From: Tetmemena sp. SeJ-2015
Taxonomy: Eukaryota > Ciliophora > Spirotrichea > Sporadotrichida > Oxytrichidae
NCBI GenBank assembly: GCA_027382625.1
Contig: JAJKFJ010021977.1
Span: 62,001-126,000, forward strand
Reading direction: 5' to 3'
Length of the DNA stretch: 64,000 bases
Notes under the pieces: generated by a model
Told to the model about the DNA's origin: nothing
Seen by the model: only the letters and a program-made list of their open reading frames with translations
The model's database searches: none
In this document: one piece after another, positions 12,384-25,253 of the stretch
How positions within the stretch are numbered: the stretch's first letter is position 1
Layout of the letters: each line of letters starts with the position of its first letter
Position numbers and translations under genes: made by a program

Positions 12384-13110
12384 TCAAAGAATTTAGCAGC
12401 CTCTTTGCTTCTTGCGCTTTTTCGAGGCTAGTAGCTCTCTGTATTTGAAAACTGATCTGATTGCATCAGAATATACCCTTGTTAGATTTTCTTAGGTCTT
12501 TGCAGAGCACTCTACATAGTTAAATAGGTTATGAGACTGTACTGCTTTCAGCCCCTCTGAAGTTGGCACTACCTTCATTCGCTTCTCTGGATTCATTTCG
12601 TACTCGCTCTTCAAATCTAACTTTGTTCCCACTAACACTATGGGTGCATTCGGTGCATTTTAAAATAACTCAGGGATCCACTAAAGTAAAAAAAGATTAG
12701 CAGATTAAGGAAAACAATTGAGAATTACCTTATTGAGAGCATTTTTAAAACTCTCCTTGATCTACTAGTGAGAAGCAAACGAGAAATACATCTGTCATAG
12801 TGTAACTCAAAGTCCTGAGTCTTTCGTAGTCATCTTAAAGCCTGCGGTATCCCTAATAGATAAATGTTTACAATCTCTTATCTTTTACCATATGGCAAGT
12901 TTAATTGGCTTGCTGTCGATTTGGAGTGTTGCAACGTAGTTATCAAAGACTGTTGGGATATGATCAGTGGGGAATGTATCTTAACAGTAACTATCAAGTA
13001 TTCAATTAGACATTCAAGCTATTCACTTACCTCATGATCATGCAAGTCTTGCCAACGTAGCCGTCTCCGACCACCACACACTTAATTTTTATCTCGTCGT
13101 TTGATTGCAT
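12384..13110 (-). CDS. Rho/Rac-type small GTPase with CAAX box
   Basis: Membrane-anchored GTPase controlling cytoskeleton. ATG 13110: MQSNDEIKIKCVVVGDGYVGKTCMIM gives the P-loop GDGYVGKT. Then come SYCQDTFPTDHIPTVFDNY (switch I effector loop), IWDTAG (switch II), RLRTLSYTMTDVFLVCFSLVDQ, WIPELFQNAPNAPIVLVGTKSDL (TKSDL guanine motif) and the ECSAKT motif. A polybasic SKKRKKQRGC follows, ending CQIL, a CaaX box whose Gln is TAA and whose stop is TGA 12384-12386. Introns include one after MIMS (GTAAG...TAG), one in IWD and one before WIPEL. Two single-base slips, near DTAG (about 12830) and near LVDQ (about 12760), are needed. They have no convincing pointer and may be errors or decay. Confidence 0.88.
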
Positions 13111-13256
13111 GTTTTTAAGCTGCTATAATAATTTATTGCATTTTTAGATATTTCATCAAACTATAAAATTATAAAATGCAGCATGTAATGTGAAAATTAG
13201 TAGGATAGAGTTAAGAATAATCAAAAATATATTTAAGCGTATCAATCAAAGTAGCA

Positions 13257-16200
13257 ATGGCTTTTAGTGGAGGAGCTGCTCTCAGAGAAGGCCTAAATAA
13301 CTTTAATGAGAGTGATGATATTGATTTACATGCTAATCAAAAGAAGAAAGACAGTAAGTAAGCATGATTTTGCAACTGCATTAACTGGCCTCAAACTAAT
13401 TATGGCTAAATTTTTTTTAGGATCATAAATTTTACAATTGCGAGCTTTGTAAGCAAGAGCAGCGGGAGGGAGGCAAAGTATCGTATTTGAAAATAGTGAG
13501 AGCATTATAAGCTCAGAAGATGAGGAATACTTGCGAACGGAAGAGATTAACGATCCCTTCTATAAGCGATCTAAAGAGCTAAAGGCTTAGATCAAAAAAC
13601 GAAAAGTCTGTTTTCTAGAAAAATAAGGTAAATAAACTTGAAAAATAAAAGTCAAAATCTAAACTCTCTTTAGATAAAAAACAACATTGAGGAGAGGCTT
13701 TTGAAGATTTAAAAGTAGAAAGGCTAGCTTCTTGTAAATGATATTCTTTTAGCTATCTTCGCAATGATTGGATTAGTGTTGGAAGCTATAGAAGTAAGTT
13801 TTTAATAAATTTAATGGACGAGAATAGTATGATGACTTTTTCTCTGATTAAGGGAAGGAGCGATACTCGGAAAGTTAAAAGGGTATGATATTGCGGATTT
13901 TCACAACTCTATTAACTTTGTTCGCAGGTAATTATATATAGAATGAGAATTATCTTATAGTGGGTCTTTCAATTAGGCATTACTATCTGTATTTCTTAAA
14001 CACAAAGAGTCAAGGAAAGATTTTATAATTTAAATTTATAAGCTAATTCATGATGAACCTTTCTGGAAATCTTCATTTATGAAATACATGGCTCTTGAAA
14101 TATTGATGATCTCCATTCATAATTTGCCAAACGTCAATTACATAATGTTCATTCAAAACGAGAAAAGAGTCGTCAGATACTCCATCAACGCCTTCATATT
14201 CAACAGTTACTTAATTATCAATATGCCATATATAATTAAAATAATTTTATTGCAATTTCTTAATGAATAAATTTTCCTTATTTTTGTTAAAATGTCAAGG
14301 ATCATTATTTTAATTTAGGATTTTTGATTGCTTTTCATGTTCTCGAGGGTTTACCTGTTCCTGCGTCTTTTATCTAGATTTACTCGATGGAGAACTGACG
14401 AGTCAGACTTGATATGCCAAATAGAAGGGTTTTTTTTTTAACCATATTTTTAGTTTCAAGCAAATACGATGTTTGCTGTTAAGTGTATGCTAAAAACAGC
14501 TCCTTATTAGCTACTTTCCATCTTTGCAATATTTACTAGCGTGGTTTTTGGCTTGGCTATAAGAATATGCGAACTGTAAGAAAGTATTTTCCTTAATGAA
14601 TTCATAGACCCTATTATGAAGATGAATTTTACTACGAGGGTGCACTTGTTCAGCGAATCCCAGAAGACTACTCTAAATATTAGGACTATAGCTTTCTCTG
14701 GAATGGGTGGTGGCTCGTAGTGGTTACTATGACTACAGTAGGCTTCGGAGATTATTATGCTGTCACTAGTTTTGGCAGAGGTAAACCTAAATTAGGAACG
14801 ACGATTGCCAATGATTTTGAATATAATTTTGTGTCTGTGCTAGCATGCTTTGCAGGTATTTTTATAGTGTCAATGACGGTAGTGACGTTAACAAATTCCA
14901 AAGACTTTGACCAGATGGAGGGAAAGTCCTTCATCCTCTTGAACAGACTAGTTGTGCGAAAGAAGGTTAATCATCTAGCTGGCCTGAGTCTTTTGACTTT
15001 CCTCAAACAAGTCAGATCAAGATCCAAGCATAGAAAGGACCCAGCCAATCCTATTCACAAGATAGATTAAGCTCAACTTGAAGAAACCTTGGAAAGGCTA
15101 ATTGATCTCTACAGGAAGGAGAGGAAACGATTACCACCTGAAGAAGTGCCATAGGAGGAAAAGATTAGGTTGATCACTGAAAAGGTTAATGGAGACATCA
15201 GGAGAATAGGGGAGGAGCTCATTAGCAACTAGAAGAGCTTGCAAGGAATAGACACAGTAATAGATACACAAGCAAAGATAAAAAAGCAGCTGCAAACTCA
15301 CCTCCTCAATTTCAAGAAACTCGAGAGATCAATATTGAAGCTAGACTTCTCCAGTAACTATGGGTCTTTGAAGGCATTGAAATTGATTAAAGACTAAGAC
15401 TCAAATTCCTAAGAGCAGCAGTCTTAAGAGAAAAATACAGGATCAAGTTAATCTGAAGTCTCTAAGAATACTGAGAGGAAAGACAAAATAGGAAGGCCAA
15501 AAGGAAATGAGTAGTCGGATAGCTCCTTGAATTTGAAATTACCCAGAACAAGGAGTGAAAGAGAAGCGCAAGATCGAGAAAGAGAAACAATCTCAGATTT
15601 CATGAGCAGATCTGGAAATATCTCCTCCAAGAGCTCTTAGAGAACTCTTGGTGGCTACTTTAACTAGAAGTCTAGGAAAATTAGGAAGCAAACAGCTGAT
15701 TTTGAAATAAGAGAGCTCTCTGAGGAGAGTGTTTCAAACACAGATGCAGAAAATGACTTTGAATTTAGTCCAGCTGGTGAGAGTGCGATCTACACTAACA
15801 AAGCCTCAAGAAGATAGATAAGCCCTAATTCGAATAAAATAGTCATAGAATCTAGAGTTCCAATAAGTTCATAGATACTCAATGATTTTACCAAAAATAG
15901 TGTTGGTAGAAGTAAAACAGCATTCCCAGCAAAGAAAAGTTACGTTTAAAAAGATTCTACGAGAAATTAGCTAGAAGATATCTTCAGCTAAGAGTTTTAA
16001 ATAAATAGCAAAGTAGTAAGGAGTCCATTAATTAAGGAAAGCAAAAATTCCCTTATCGAGTACAACGGTTCAAAGCAAAGGGATTATTTATAGAAAAACA
16101 AAAGGGATTAGCCGTTTCACATACATAAAAATATTAAAGAAATAGTGTCTGCCCAAAGAAATATCGATCACATGGAATTAAACTATATTTAAATTATTTG

Positions 16201-16263
16201 GCCCTTAATATAAGGTTTAAATTATTATTTTTAATGCGAATGGAATAGTCTTAGGAAATTCTG
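13257..16263 (+). CDS. Six-TM potassium channel with long cytoplasmic tail
   Basis: K+-selective membrane channel. ATG 13257 (MAFSGGAALREGLNNFNE), an intron at about 13353-13420, then an acidic/basic cytoplasmic N-terminus. Hydrophobic segments are visible at about 13735 (LLAIFAMIGLVLEAI), 13960-14000, 14080-14250, 14330 (LLFMFSRVYLFLRLLSRF, S4/S5-like) and 14500 (LLSIFAIFTSVVFGLAI). The pore WWLVVVTMTTVGFGDYY sits at about 14700-14760: TVGFGD is the selectivity filter. A last TM (FVSVLACFAGIFIVSMTVV) follows. The tail from about 14950 is rich in K/R/E and Ser with coiled-coil-like segments, resembling SK-type gating tails, but no calmodulin site is certain. An open frame extends to about 16750, so the C-terminus may be longer. 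Confidence 0.85.
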
Positions 16264-16809
16264 ATTAAAAGATAAGATTAGTAGATAGCTTAAGATTAAT
16301 AAGCGAAAGTGAGGAAAGGAATCAGACCAGCTTACATTTAAAAATAAATAGAGTCTAAATTACCAAACTAAAATTTAAGAGCTCAAGGTCTGACAGGAAA
16401 GCAGTTTATAGAGAACGATTACTCCCCTGTAAGGCAAAATTAAATAGGAAGCTACTATCAATATATCAGAGATCAAAGATAGCAAGAATTTTAGTTCAAT
16501 TAAATCCTCAAAGATGTTGCTTATATAATTTAGATGCACCTGCTTTTGGTGACTAGATGGGATTCAACTTCATTAACCAAACAATTAACTTATTTTGTTA
16601 ATTGGAGTTAACGAAACAAAAACAGTTTCTGCCAATCACTAAACAAATAGCCAGTAAAGATAAAGGTCAACTCTTAGTGTCTTCAATAAAGCTCTAAAGA
16701 ACATTTTAAAGCCATCACCAAATTCTTGAATTTAATTATCTTCTTCACTCAATCATCCTCCACCATTTGTAGAAAGTGAAATTTAAAATGAAATAAAATT
16801 CAAAAGTTA

Positions 16810-19800
16810 TCAGTCTTCTAGTATGCTATTTCCATCTATTAAAATTGAGTTATCGGGAGCTTCGTCCTCATTTTTGTCTTTTCTTATTTCACTTAACTGG
16901 AAAGAATTGTCCTTGAGAATTTAAATATTGTTTGTGTTCTTGGAAATGTTACCCAGGATTTCATCCCCTCTCTATGATTCATAGTCATTATCCTGAGTTC
17001 TCTCTCTTAAATTCAGTTCCCCTTCCTTTATGTTGTTATTAATCATTATGCTAGGTGATTCAATGAGTCGTGCTAGCGAACTATATGAAGCCTTATTCTT
17101 TATCTTTCCAGTTAGCTAAGCTCTGAGGACGCCATTAGAAAATATATTCTTAGCAATGCTTGAATCTTGCTTTGGAGTTAAAGTATTCTTGCTTTGTAAG
17201 GGTTTAGATTTTGTCTCTTGCCTAATAAGGTTGCTACTGATTTAGTTCTAAGATTAAGTAGAAGGGTTAACAATCGGAGGGAGTAATTTGCTCTTGGATA
17301 AGTTAGAATTTATCATGGAAAAGTTCTGAGATAAGTCCTCAAAGTTAGAAACCAATTACTGCTGATGCATATGTGACTCATCTGCTGAGGATGATCTAAC
17401 AAAAATAAACAAAGCCACCAAGCTTGTTTTGTGAAGAGCTCAATATTTGCTCGACGCTCTGTGTCGTATTGAATCCATATTTCTTGCTACTCGAGAGATT
17501 AATAGTTGTCTAGTGAAGCTAGTAGAGGTGCCTTTACATTACCTCAATATGTATTTTATAATCTAATTAAATATCTTGGATAGTTTCTATGATCTTATTT
17601 TCGCTCAGCGTTATTTGTTAGTACAGATTCTTGATGACTTTATTATTATTCCTTACATCTATTTTCATCTTTTGCTACAAGCTTTATAATGACCATTACT
17701 CAACTAGGATCTTCTTATAAGTTGCATCGATATCTATCTACAACTAATTAGCAACTGCCCCATTTTGAGCCTAATTACCCTGATATGCTTGCTCATGATT
17801 ATCGTAGCTATAAGTATGATGAGTGCTTTTATAAAAGGCATGAGAGCTGGGAGCCAAATAAGGAGTAGGATTTTCTGTTGCTCGAGATGAACTAAATTGA
17901 ATTTATACTTCCCCATTTTCTATGTTGTACTAGCTCATTATGGTCTCAGCCTAAGGGATGAAACGAACCGAATCATTATCAATAAGATTTATATTAAGAT
18001 TTTCTTATTAGCTACGTAGTGGCATATTTCTCTTATCTAGGATAAGTTTAAGCTCTTCATGTCTTTGCTTCATTTAGGTGTGCTTTATTATGATGGCCAT
18101 CTCTTTCTCTTCTAAGATTTTAATCTCTCTTTCCTTCTCACCAATTAGTTGCATGCTTCTTTGGAGTTCTTCCCCCATCTACTTCTATTTCCTGTCAAAA
18201 GCCTCAAGCGTACTTCTATTTTAAACCTAGAACTTTATCAAATCTTCTCCGTTAGTCTTTTAGAGAAGATTCAATCTCTTATTGAGTTACTTTTACTCTG
18301 TAATTCTCAAATCTATATCCTCATGTCGAGCTTATAAGCAGGTTCATATAGTTTGCATTTAATTAATCACAAGAGGTTAATTCAAAACGGAAAAAATAAT
18401 CTTATAATTGCCTAGCTACTCTAACCTCAAAATTATCTTGGCCTTTTCATGCAATAGTTGATCTATCATTTTATCGGCTACTCGTTTCTGCTAGTCCAGA
18501 GCAAGCTTGTAATTTTTAAGAGCTTCTTTTGCTTCTTTTCTTTTCTGCTTTTCAGTAAGCTGTGGTCCAAAAATATATTGAAAAAATGTCCACTTACATT
18601 TTATTGAGAGAGTATATCATCTATATTCAAGCTGATATTTTTGAGTTTGTCTCTTAGCATATTATTTTGCATTTGCAATTTCTCTATTTTCTTATTCTCC
18701 TGGATCTCCTCCTAAGTCAAGAATTTATTGTCAGCATTAGAATTGAACTTAAAATGATCAACTTTCACTTCCTTTCTCTTCTTAAGTACAAGGGGTTTCT
18801 TTTTAGCTTTCTTTTTCTTATCCTAAATGAGATTTATGAGATAGGAGTAAGTTTTCTAAAAGTTATCCTTCTCTATAAGGTCAGAGTTACTATGAATTTT
18901 GCTGGGAGTCTTTTTTAATGAGACTGCCGCTGCTTGTTGTTCTAAATGTTAAGCTCTTCCTGAGGGACTCGATTACTTATTTTGCATGAGATTGATCTTC
19001 AAAGGTATTTCAACTCTAAAAGACTCATTGTCTCTTTGGAAATTTTTACTTGAGTCCTCCATTCTCTCACTTTAGTTTTGTTTCTGTATGTTAAAAAGAC
19101 TCTTCTTGTTATTGGAAAATCTTGGATCGACTATCTTAGATGTTGGAAACATTAGTGAGCTTTCATTTATATCTGACTAATGTTTTACTCCTCAATCTAC
19201 TTGCTCATAAGGCTGGACTAGTGCATTCATGAGTTTATCGCTCTAATGCTAATTATGCGAGTTTCTTCTTGAGTTCCTGACTGAAGTTTGATATTGGTGT
19301 TAACTTAACCGGTCTTCCTCTCTTTGATAGAGCTACTCATCTATGAAAAAATTGGAGCCTTGAGTGGCCCTTTAGTCAGCTGTCCCTCTACTTCTCTTAG
19401 TTTGCATCATTTCCATTAAGAGTGGATTTTGATTGTGGTGCAGTGAACTCCTCTTGGACTGTTGGTCCTTCTGGACATTATTTCTTCTATCCAGGAGAAT
19501 AGCTTTACTGAGTTAAGCTGTCTCCTTCAGGCGTGAAGTATCCTTGACAGATAAGAACTGTATCGCATCATGGCTACTCTTGAGAGAGTAGTTTCTGTTA
19601 TCAAGGGAGTTTTTGAAGCTCAAGATATTAGAGCTCTATTGAATGGTGCCTTGTTTCACAAGTTGGTTTGGACTTTAAGTGAAGGAGTTTTAAATGCTTG
19701 GCTGTCCAACTGTGAACTGATTTTCATATGGTGCTTCTTATGAGCAATTAATGAAAAATAAGGAATTTTTAGATAATTATGAGTCCTTTTATAAGTTCAA

Positions 19801-20007
19801 CTAGATCTTAATTTGGTTTTCAAAGTTGCTTATTTCATTTGCATTTTCATTTAGAAGCTACTCCTTTTAAAAATATTGCATAAGAATAAAGCTCTTTTTC
19901 TGAATTAGAGCTTAGATATCAGTGAGAGAATCTAGACTGTCTCTGTCCAAGCTCCTCATGAGATCAGAGTGGTTACTAAACTTCTCAGATGAAAAGTTTT
20001 CTATCAT
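16810..20007 (-). CDS. Large Q/S/N-rich coiled-coil protein, unrecognised
   Basis: ATG 20007 (MIENFSSEKFSNHSDLMRSL) opens a frame that continues through many TAA/TAG Gln codons. The middle (18900-18430) is strongly charged and helical: KKKKAKKKPLVLKKRKEVK, then EEIQENKKIEKLQMQNNMLRDKLKN, a 38-nt intron (GTAAGT...CACAG, about 18560-18600), then EKQKRKEAKEALKNYKLALDQQKRVADKM. This points to a coiled coil. The C-terminal part (17290-16810) is Ser/Asn-rich and ends at TGA 16810-16812. No enzymatic motif is visible. A structural or cytoskeletal role is only an inference. Frame changes at about 19200 and 18350-17400 show unresolved introns or IESs. Confidence 0.55.
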
Positions 20008-20613
20008 TTTATAAATCAATAATTCAATTCCAATATTTTTATACAAGATATATAAAATGTTTTTAGCTACTTTTTTATTTATATAGGAAATATAAAATAT
20101 TATTGTAAGAATCCCTAAAGTGACATTATATGGACGAAAAGCTGTCAGAAAACATAGGCGAACCATCAGTTGATGATCTTTTAAATCTGCTTAAATAAAA
20201 CATTTTAAATTATAATTGAAATTAAGTTTAAAATTTTTCAATAAAATTTAAGAAAATTATAATTTATTTGACTGATCAATCAATCTTTATTCATAGTATA
20301 TTTATGCTCCATTATAACTCGCTTTAGATGAACTGAATTGTTTAATTTTTAATTTATGATCTTGAGAATCTAAACATAAGAATCCTGAAGGCGAATAGCT
20401 CAGAAATAGAAATAGTTGAGCCTTTGCAGAGGACAAACAATTAAATAATATTTCAGAGGACTCCCTAGCTTGTGGACCATGAGGAGCATACCACTACAAC
20501 AGTCGAAGAGGGCAGTATTATGAACTCTCCAGTTAAAATTAATAGAGAAAAGCCTTCCCTGCCAAATTATTCCTCCCTTAATTCTTTTCTGTGATTTATT
20601 AGAGCTTCTCAAG
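20008..20613. other. AT-rich divergent intergenic region
   Basis: Lies between a minus-strand gene starting at 20007 and a plus-strand gene starting at 20614. It is very AT-rich with no conserved coding and no TATA-like element I would defend. It probably contains both 5' flanks. Confidence 0.5.
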
Positions 20614-23040
20614 AATGGATAATTCTTCTAAGGTGACAAATATGATGAGTCAACCTCTAAACTTCAGTGGAGCTGGAAGTTCAACTAATGCTTCCAGCAG
20701 TTTGGTCTTTCAAAAGAAGATGAGCATGCCTTCTCAACTACAAAGCAATCAGCTTTACTAGGGAATTAATTCTTAGCCTTATATTCACCAGAGATTGAAC
20801 TACCAGAGTGGCAAGAGCATCAATTTAAAAGCCACAGAGAGAAACCAATAAAACACCAATGTCAGCATGATTGAACTGCTAAGAGACACTACTGTTGCAA
20901 TTATATTTTAGACTAGAGTTCTAAGCATACTTCCAAAGCAGCTAGCAGACATAGATCACGCAAAAGTAGCTTCTCCAAGACTAAAGAATTTACTACTCCT
21001 CTTACATCGCTAAAGCTTTCCCAAATTAAACAAGGCTCCTAACCAGTTCTGTAAGGCCATAAAAACGCTAAACTGGATCATCATTTGTAAAAAGTTTTAT
21101 TATCAGTAAAAAGCAGCTAAGAACTAGACTTAAATCTATGCGCATGTTGCATAGCAACCTTAGTTATTAAAGACTTTGAGTCTTAACTAGAGAAGGTCAA
21201 CTATAGACGAGGAACTTGTTCCCAAAATTCAGTATGATGAATACATCAAGCAGATTAACTAAAACAAAAATACCTTAAATTAAAGTGAATATAGTTATAA
21301 GATCCCTAACCCTAACTACCTATCAATATTGCTATAGAATACCACAGACTCAACTAAGGTAGTTTTATGGAAGGCGCTAATCTATAAGTAGACAAGAAAA
21401 TTCTCTTTCGTTATTTTAATTCTGGAATTCGACATGGAGAGAAAACTCACCTCCATCACCAACAACCCCCTAGAAGGAATAGTTGAATTGAATGCAACCA
21501 ACTCTCAGTTATCTGGAGACATTTTAGAGCTCAGTCCTTAGTAAATTAAATTACAGATACAGCTCTTCAAACACTAGAACACGAAACCACAGTAAAACGT
21601 GAACACAATTAATTCTAATCAAAGGACTGATAGAAGTTATTAGCCAATCAAAGTAAAAAGGATGTCCTTTGTTTAATCAGAGGATTAATTTATTTCTAAG
21701 GATAATCAGTCAGGTGAAAGATAAAGCATGCTGGTTAGAAACTCAAGCCAGTTTTCTTAAGGGAAAATTAGCAACTTAAATAAGTATCATACTTCCAAGA
21801 TTTTGAAGGAAAGTGATTAGGAAGAGTCGTTTGTAAATCAAAGGAATGATAAGAGTTTACTTTCTAGATTCTATGTCAATATCTTAATTAGTTTAATACT
21901 GAGAATGGTTAACTACAAATTGGAGGGAACTAGCAGCTTAGAGACTAAATGCTTTGCTAGAAGCATCTTTTAATCAAAAGACTAGCTCACATTTAAAGTA
22001 GTAGCTCACTTAGTAGTAAAATTTAGACAAGTTTAAGTCTTATGGATCCTCCTCAAATGCTATTCATGGATTGACTTTCGATTCTTAGAATAGCCAAGTT
22101 AAACTTGATTCGCTTACAACCACGCCTGACTTGATAAAGGCAACTGCAAAGATAACTCGCAGTTTAAAAAAGATCCCAAACATTGAGAGTCTGAAAATGA
22201 AAGTCAGCTATAGCAATTTACTAAAGCAAGTCCATGAAATAACTGTTGAGGAAGAGATGCAGCAAAAGCCTTCTTTTTCAGACATGATTGTGGGTTCCAA
22301 CTTTCAAGGAAAAGGAATTCAAAAGGGAGAAAAGGCTTTTGCACAAGACATAATGCTGGTTGAATCTAATCTTGAGACTAGTTAATGCATAGCTGATTTA
22401 AAGAATATTCAGAACGGAAAGAGAAACAGAAATCTTAAAAGTCTCTCTTAGAGAAAGCAAATGAAGACAGAGAGGAAAGTCAATTTAACTTACCAACTAA
22501 TGTTTACTTTTATATGTCCCCCAAAAATAGAAAGAGGCCTCTAAAGGAGTTTGATAAAGGCGTTTTCATTAACTAAGATATTGTATAGTCAAATATCTCC
22601 TTTGAAAATAACCTTAAATATGGAAGATAGAACAGCAACTACTCAGTACAAACCACTCCTTTAAAGGAAGTTAAGCCTTTCATAAAGGTTCAAGACAAAA
22701 AGATGCTTGAGAATGAAAGAATCAAAATGGTACATGAGAAGATGTTCGAAATAAAAAAGAGATGCAATGAGTTTAAGTACAGCAATCAAACTTATCTCTC
22801 TCCGCCTAGAACGATGCAAATCGTTTCCAAAGAGTATGGAACTAGTCATTTAAAAGATGAGTTTAAAAGCTAAGATAGAGGTAAAAATTGGTCCTATCTT
22901 AGGCAGAGTAAGAACCAGCCCTAAATCTTTATTCATAAGGGAGCTTTTTAGAACTATAAGAGACTCATTCAAATGGCTGACTCTGATTAAGATAGAGAAT
23001 ATGAATACTTATTTAAGATTATTCCTCTAAGTAATAAGCT
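20614..23040 (+). CDS. Large Q/N/S-rich protein, unrecognised
   Basis: ATG 20614 (MDNSSKVTNMMSQPLNFSGAG) leads a low-complexity N-terminus, then a more hydrophobic helical block (21300-21450: LSILLQN..., VVLWKALIYKQTRKFSFVILILEFD). Ser/Gln-rich and basic segments follow, to about 23040. A frame switch at about 21985-22030 is needed; both frames are open there. The C-terminal KMVHEKMFEIKKRCNEFKYSN is helical and charged. The open frame runs past 23040 into the GUF1 C-terminal locus, so the true 3' end must lie before the GUF1 junction. No family is recognised. Confidence 0.5.
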
Positions 23041-23091
23041 ATAAATTTTATGCTTAACTTGCTCGCAGTTGCTTTATTAAGATGTTTTTAG

Positions 23092-25253
23092 GTAGAAAGA
23101 GAAAGAGGAATTACAGTCATTGCATAAACTGCAACTATGATATATGAGTATAAAGGAGAGAATTATTTGATGAACTTGATTGACACTCCTGGGCACGTTG
23201 ACTTTACTTATCAAGTTAGTAGATCTATCAGGGCTTGTGAAGGAGCTTTGCTTATCGTAGATGCTACAAAAGGTATTTAAGCACAGACTATTTCAAACTT
23301 TTATCAAGCTTTTGATGCAGTAAGAGATTAATTTGGCTCATTTATATAAATTTAGGGACTGACTATTATACCAATTATAAACAAGATAGATTTGGCAGCT
23401 GCTGATGTTGAAGCTACAAAAATTCAAATAATTGAGCAGTTTGATTTCAAAGAGGAAGAGATTTTATTATTCATGCGTTTAAATTGGTATGAACAATTAG
23501 AATGATTTTTAAAAAAGATTATTCGATATGGAATCAGAGGTAAAATACATATCAGATTTTACTTGAAGGCTATTCGAGTAAATATCAAAGAATTTTAATT
23601 CAGAGAAATAATAATTAAAAAATTTATTTATTATATAAATTAGCCTTTTCTAAAATATCTCGCTATTTAGATAAATTGATTGTCTAATTTTTATAGTTAG
23701 CTGAATTACATTTGCTAATTCACTTATAAAATTATAAAGTCAGAATTAGTCTAAAATGTAAATTAATTCATTGCATAGTAAGATTTTTATTAATCTCAAA
23801 GTTTAGATATCAGCAAAAGAAGGCAAAAATGTACTTGAGGTTTTGAATCAAACAATTGAAAAAGTCCGTCCACCTTTCTAAGAGAAGAACTTATCTAAGG
23901 AAGAGCTGGCCAAGCTTCCTTTGAAAGCTTTTCTTTTCGATGCAAGATTTGTTCCAAGCAGAGGTGTATCTTGTCTCATCAAGATAATGCAAGGCACACT
24001 TGATCTCTAAAAATTAAGAACCCTCATGTCTTATCATCGAAGCAAGCGTTATGATCTTTTCGAACTTGGAATAGTCCAACCCACTATGGTTTAGACCGGA
24101 GTGCTTAGTCCAGGCCAAGTTGGATACTTCCTTTCAAACATGAAATCAGTTTCTGATGCCCATATTGGAGACACTTTCTATGACGAAAAAGTTAATAAGA
24201 GCGAGATAGAAGCTTTTCCTGGCTATGCCATGCCTCAGGCTATGGTTTTCGCTGGAATTTATCCAGAAGATCCTGATGACTATGAAGAGCTTGAGAAATC
24301 TTTACAAAAGCTCTGCCTGACTGATGGAAGTGTAGCATTTAATTATGAGTCCAGTGCAGCTTTAGGGAGTGGATTCAGATGTGGTTTCTTAGGAATGTTG
24401 CATTTAGATGTGTTCAGACAGAGACTTGATGATGAGTATGATATGATATCCATCATCACAGCACCGACAGTATCCTACCGTGTTAGACTTAGAGGAAAGG
24501 ACAAAGAGTTAAAAGTAGTAGATAATCCATTAGAAGCTCCAGGAGAAGAGTATGTAGATTAGTGGTTCGAAGCGATTATGACAGCAACTTTGATTACTCC
24601 AGCTGAGTATTTTTGTTTATTTATTCTAAAGGCATAAAGACACTTTGCGAGGAGAAGAGAGGATAACTAATGCATTAAGAGTTTTTGAACAATTCAACAG
24701 TTGTGCATTACACCTATGAAATTCCCCTTTCAGAGCTGGTGACAGATTTCTTTGATAGAATGAAATCAATCTCCTCCGGTTACGCATCTTTGGATTACGA
24801 ATTCAACCGATACCAAGAGGCAGAAGTAGTGAAAGTTATCTTCCATTTAAATGGAGACCCTATAGATGCTCTGACTTTCTTAATACACGAATCGAGAGCA
24901 GTGGACTTTGCTAAGAAGTACTGCGCAAGACTGAAAGAATTGTTGCCACCTCAACTCTTCAAGATAGCAATATAAGGAAAGATAGGCGGTAAAGTCATCG
25001 CAAGAGATGAGTAAGTATTTTTAAGAAGTTCATTTTTTATAGTATTAAGGCATTAAGGAAGGATGTGCTAGCTAAGTGCTACGGAGGAGATATCACGAGA
25101 AAGAAGAAATTGCTCGAAAAGTAAAAGAGAGGAAAGAAACTTATGAAAGCTAGGATGCTCGGACAGGTACCAGTTATTAAATATGCATTTTATTTAATCA
25201 AGGCATTTAATTATGACTCGGATGTATTTCTTGGATTACTCAAATAGAATTGA
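23092..25253 (+). CDS. GUF1: GUF1/LepA (elongation factor 4), C-terminal locus of a scrambled gene
   Basis: Codons 131-698 of mitochondrial EF4, a GTPase that back-translocates ribosomes. It opens at a 3' splice site (TTTTTAG, 23091) with [16 protein letters not shown] (switch II region), then [16 protein letters not shown] (G3), IPIINKIDL (G4) and ISAKEG (G5). The LepA-specific [38 protein letters not shown] and [21 protein letters not shown] follow, and TGA is at 25251-25253. Introns: 23320-23355, 25011-25042, 25167-25202. IESs: 340 nt (23462-23804) and 14 nt (24608-24625). After removal 1704 nt remain, exactly 568 codons. There is no ATG or P-loop here; both are on the opposite strand at 8045-8610. 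TAA/TAG encode Gln repeatedly. Confidence 0.96.
23462..23804. other. IES in GUF1 (340 nt, pointer TTT)
   Basis: TTT at 23462-23464 and 23802-23804. Excision of 340 nt joins FKEEEI to QISAKEGKN in frame, matching the LepA spacing before the SAK motif. The insert is extremely AT-rich and has no coding features. An alternative boundary a few bases away cannot be excluded because the pointer is short. Confidence 0.78.
24608..24625. other. IES in GUF1 (14 nt, pointer TATT)
   Basis: TATT at 24608-24611 and 24622-24625. Excision of 14 nt gives [18 protein letters not shown], the exact LepA spacing between EY and LC. No GT-AG intron restores the frame here. Confidence 0.88.

Noticed and set aside
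13257..14300. Treating the K+ channel region as several small genes
   Set aside because: Exon-by-exon reading with short GT-AG introns connects the N-terminus, TM segments and pore in one direction.
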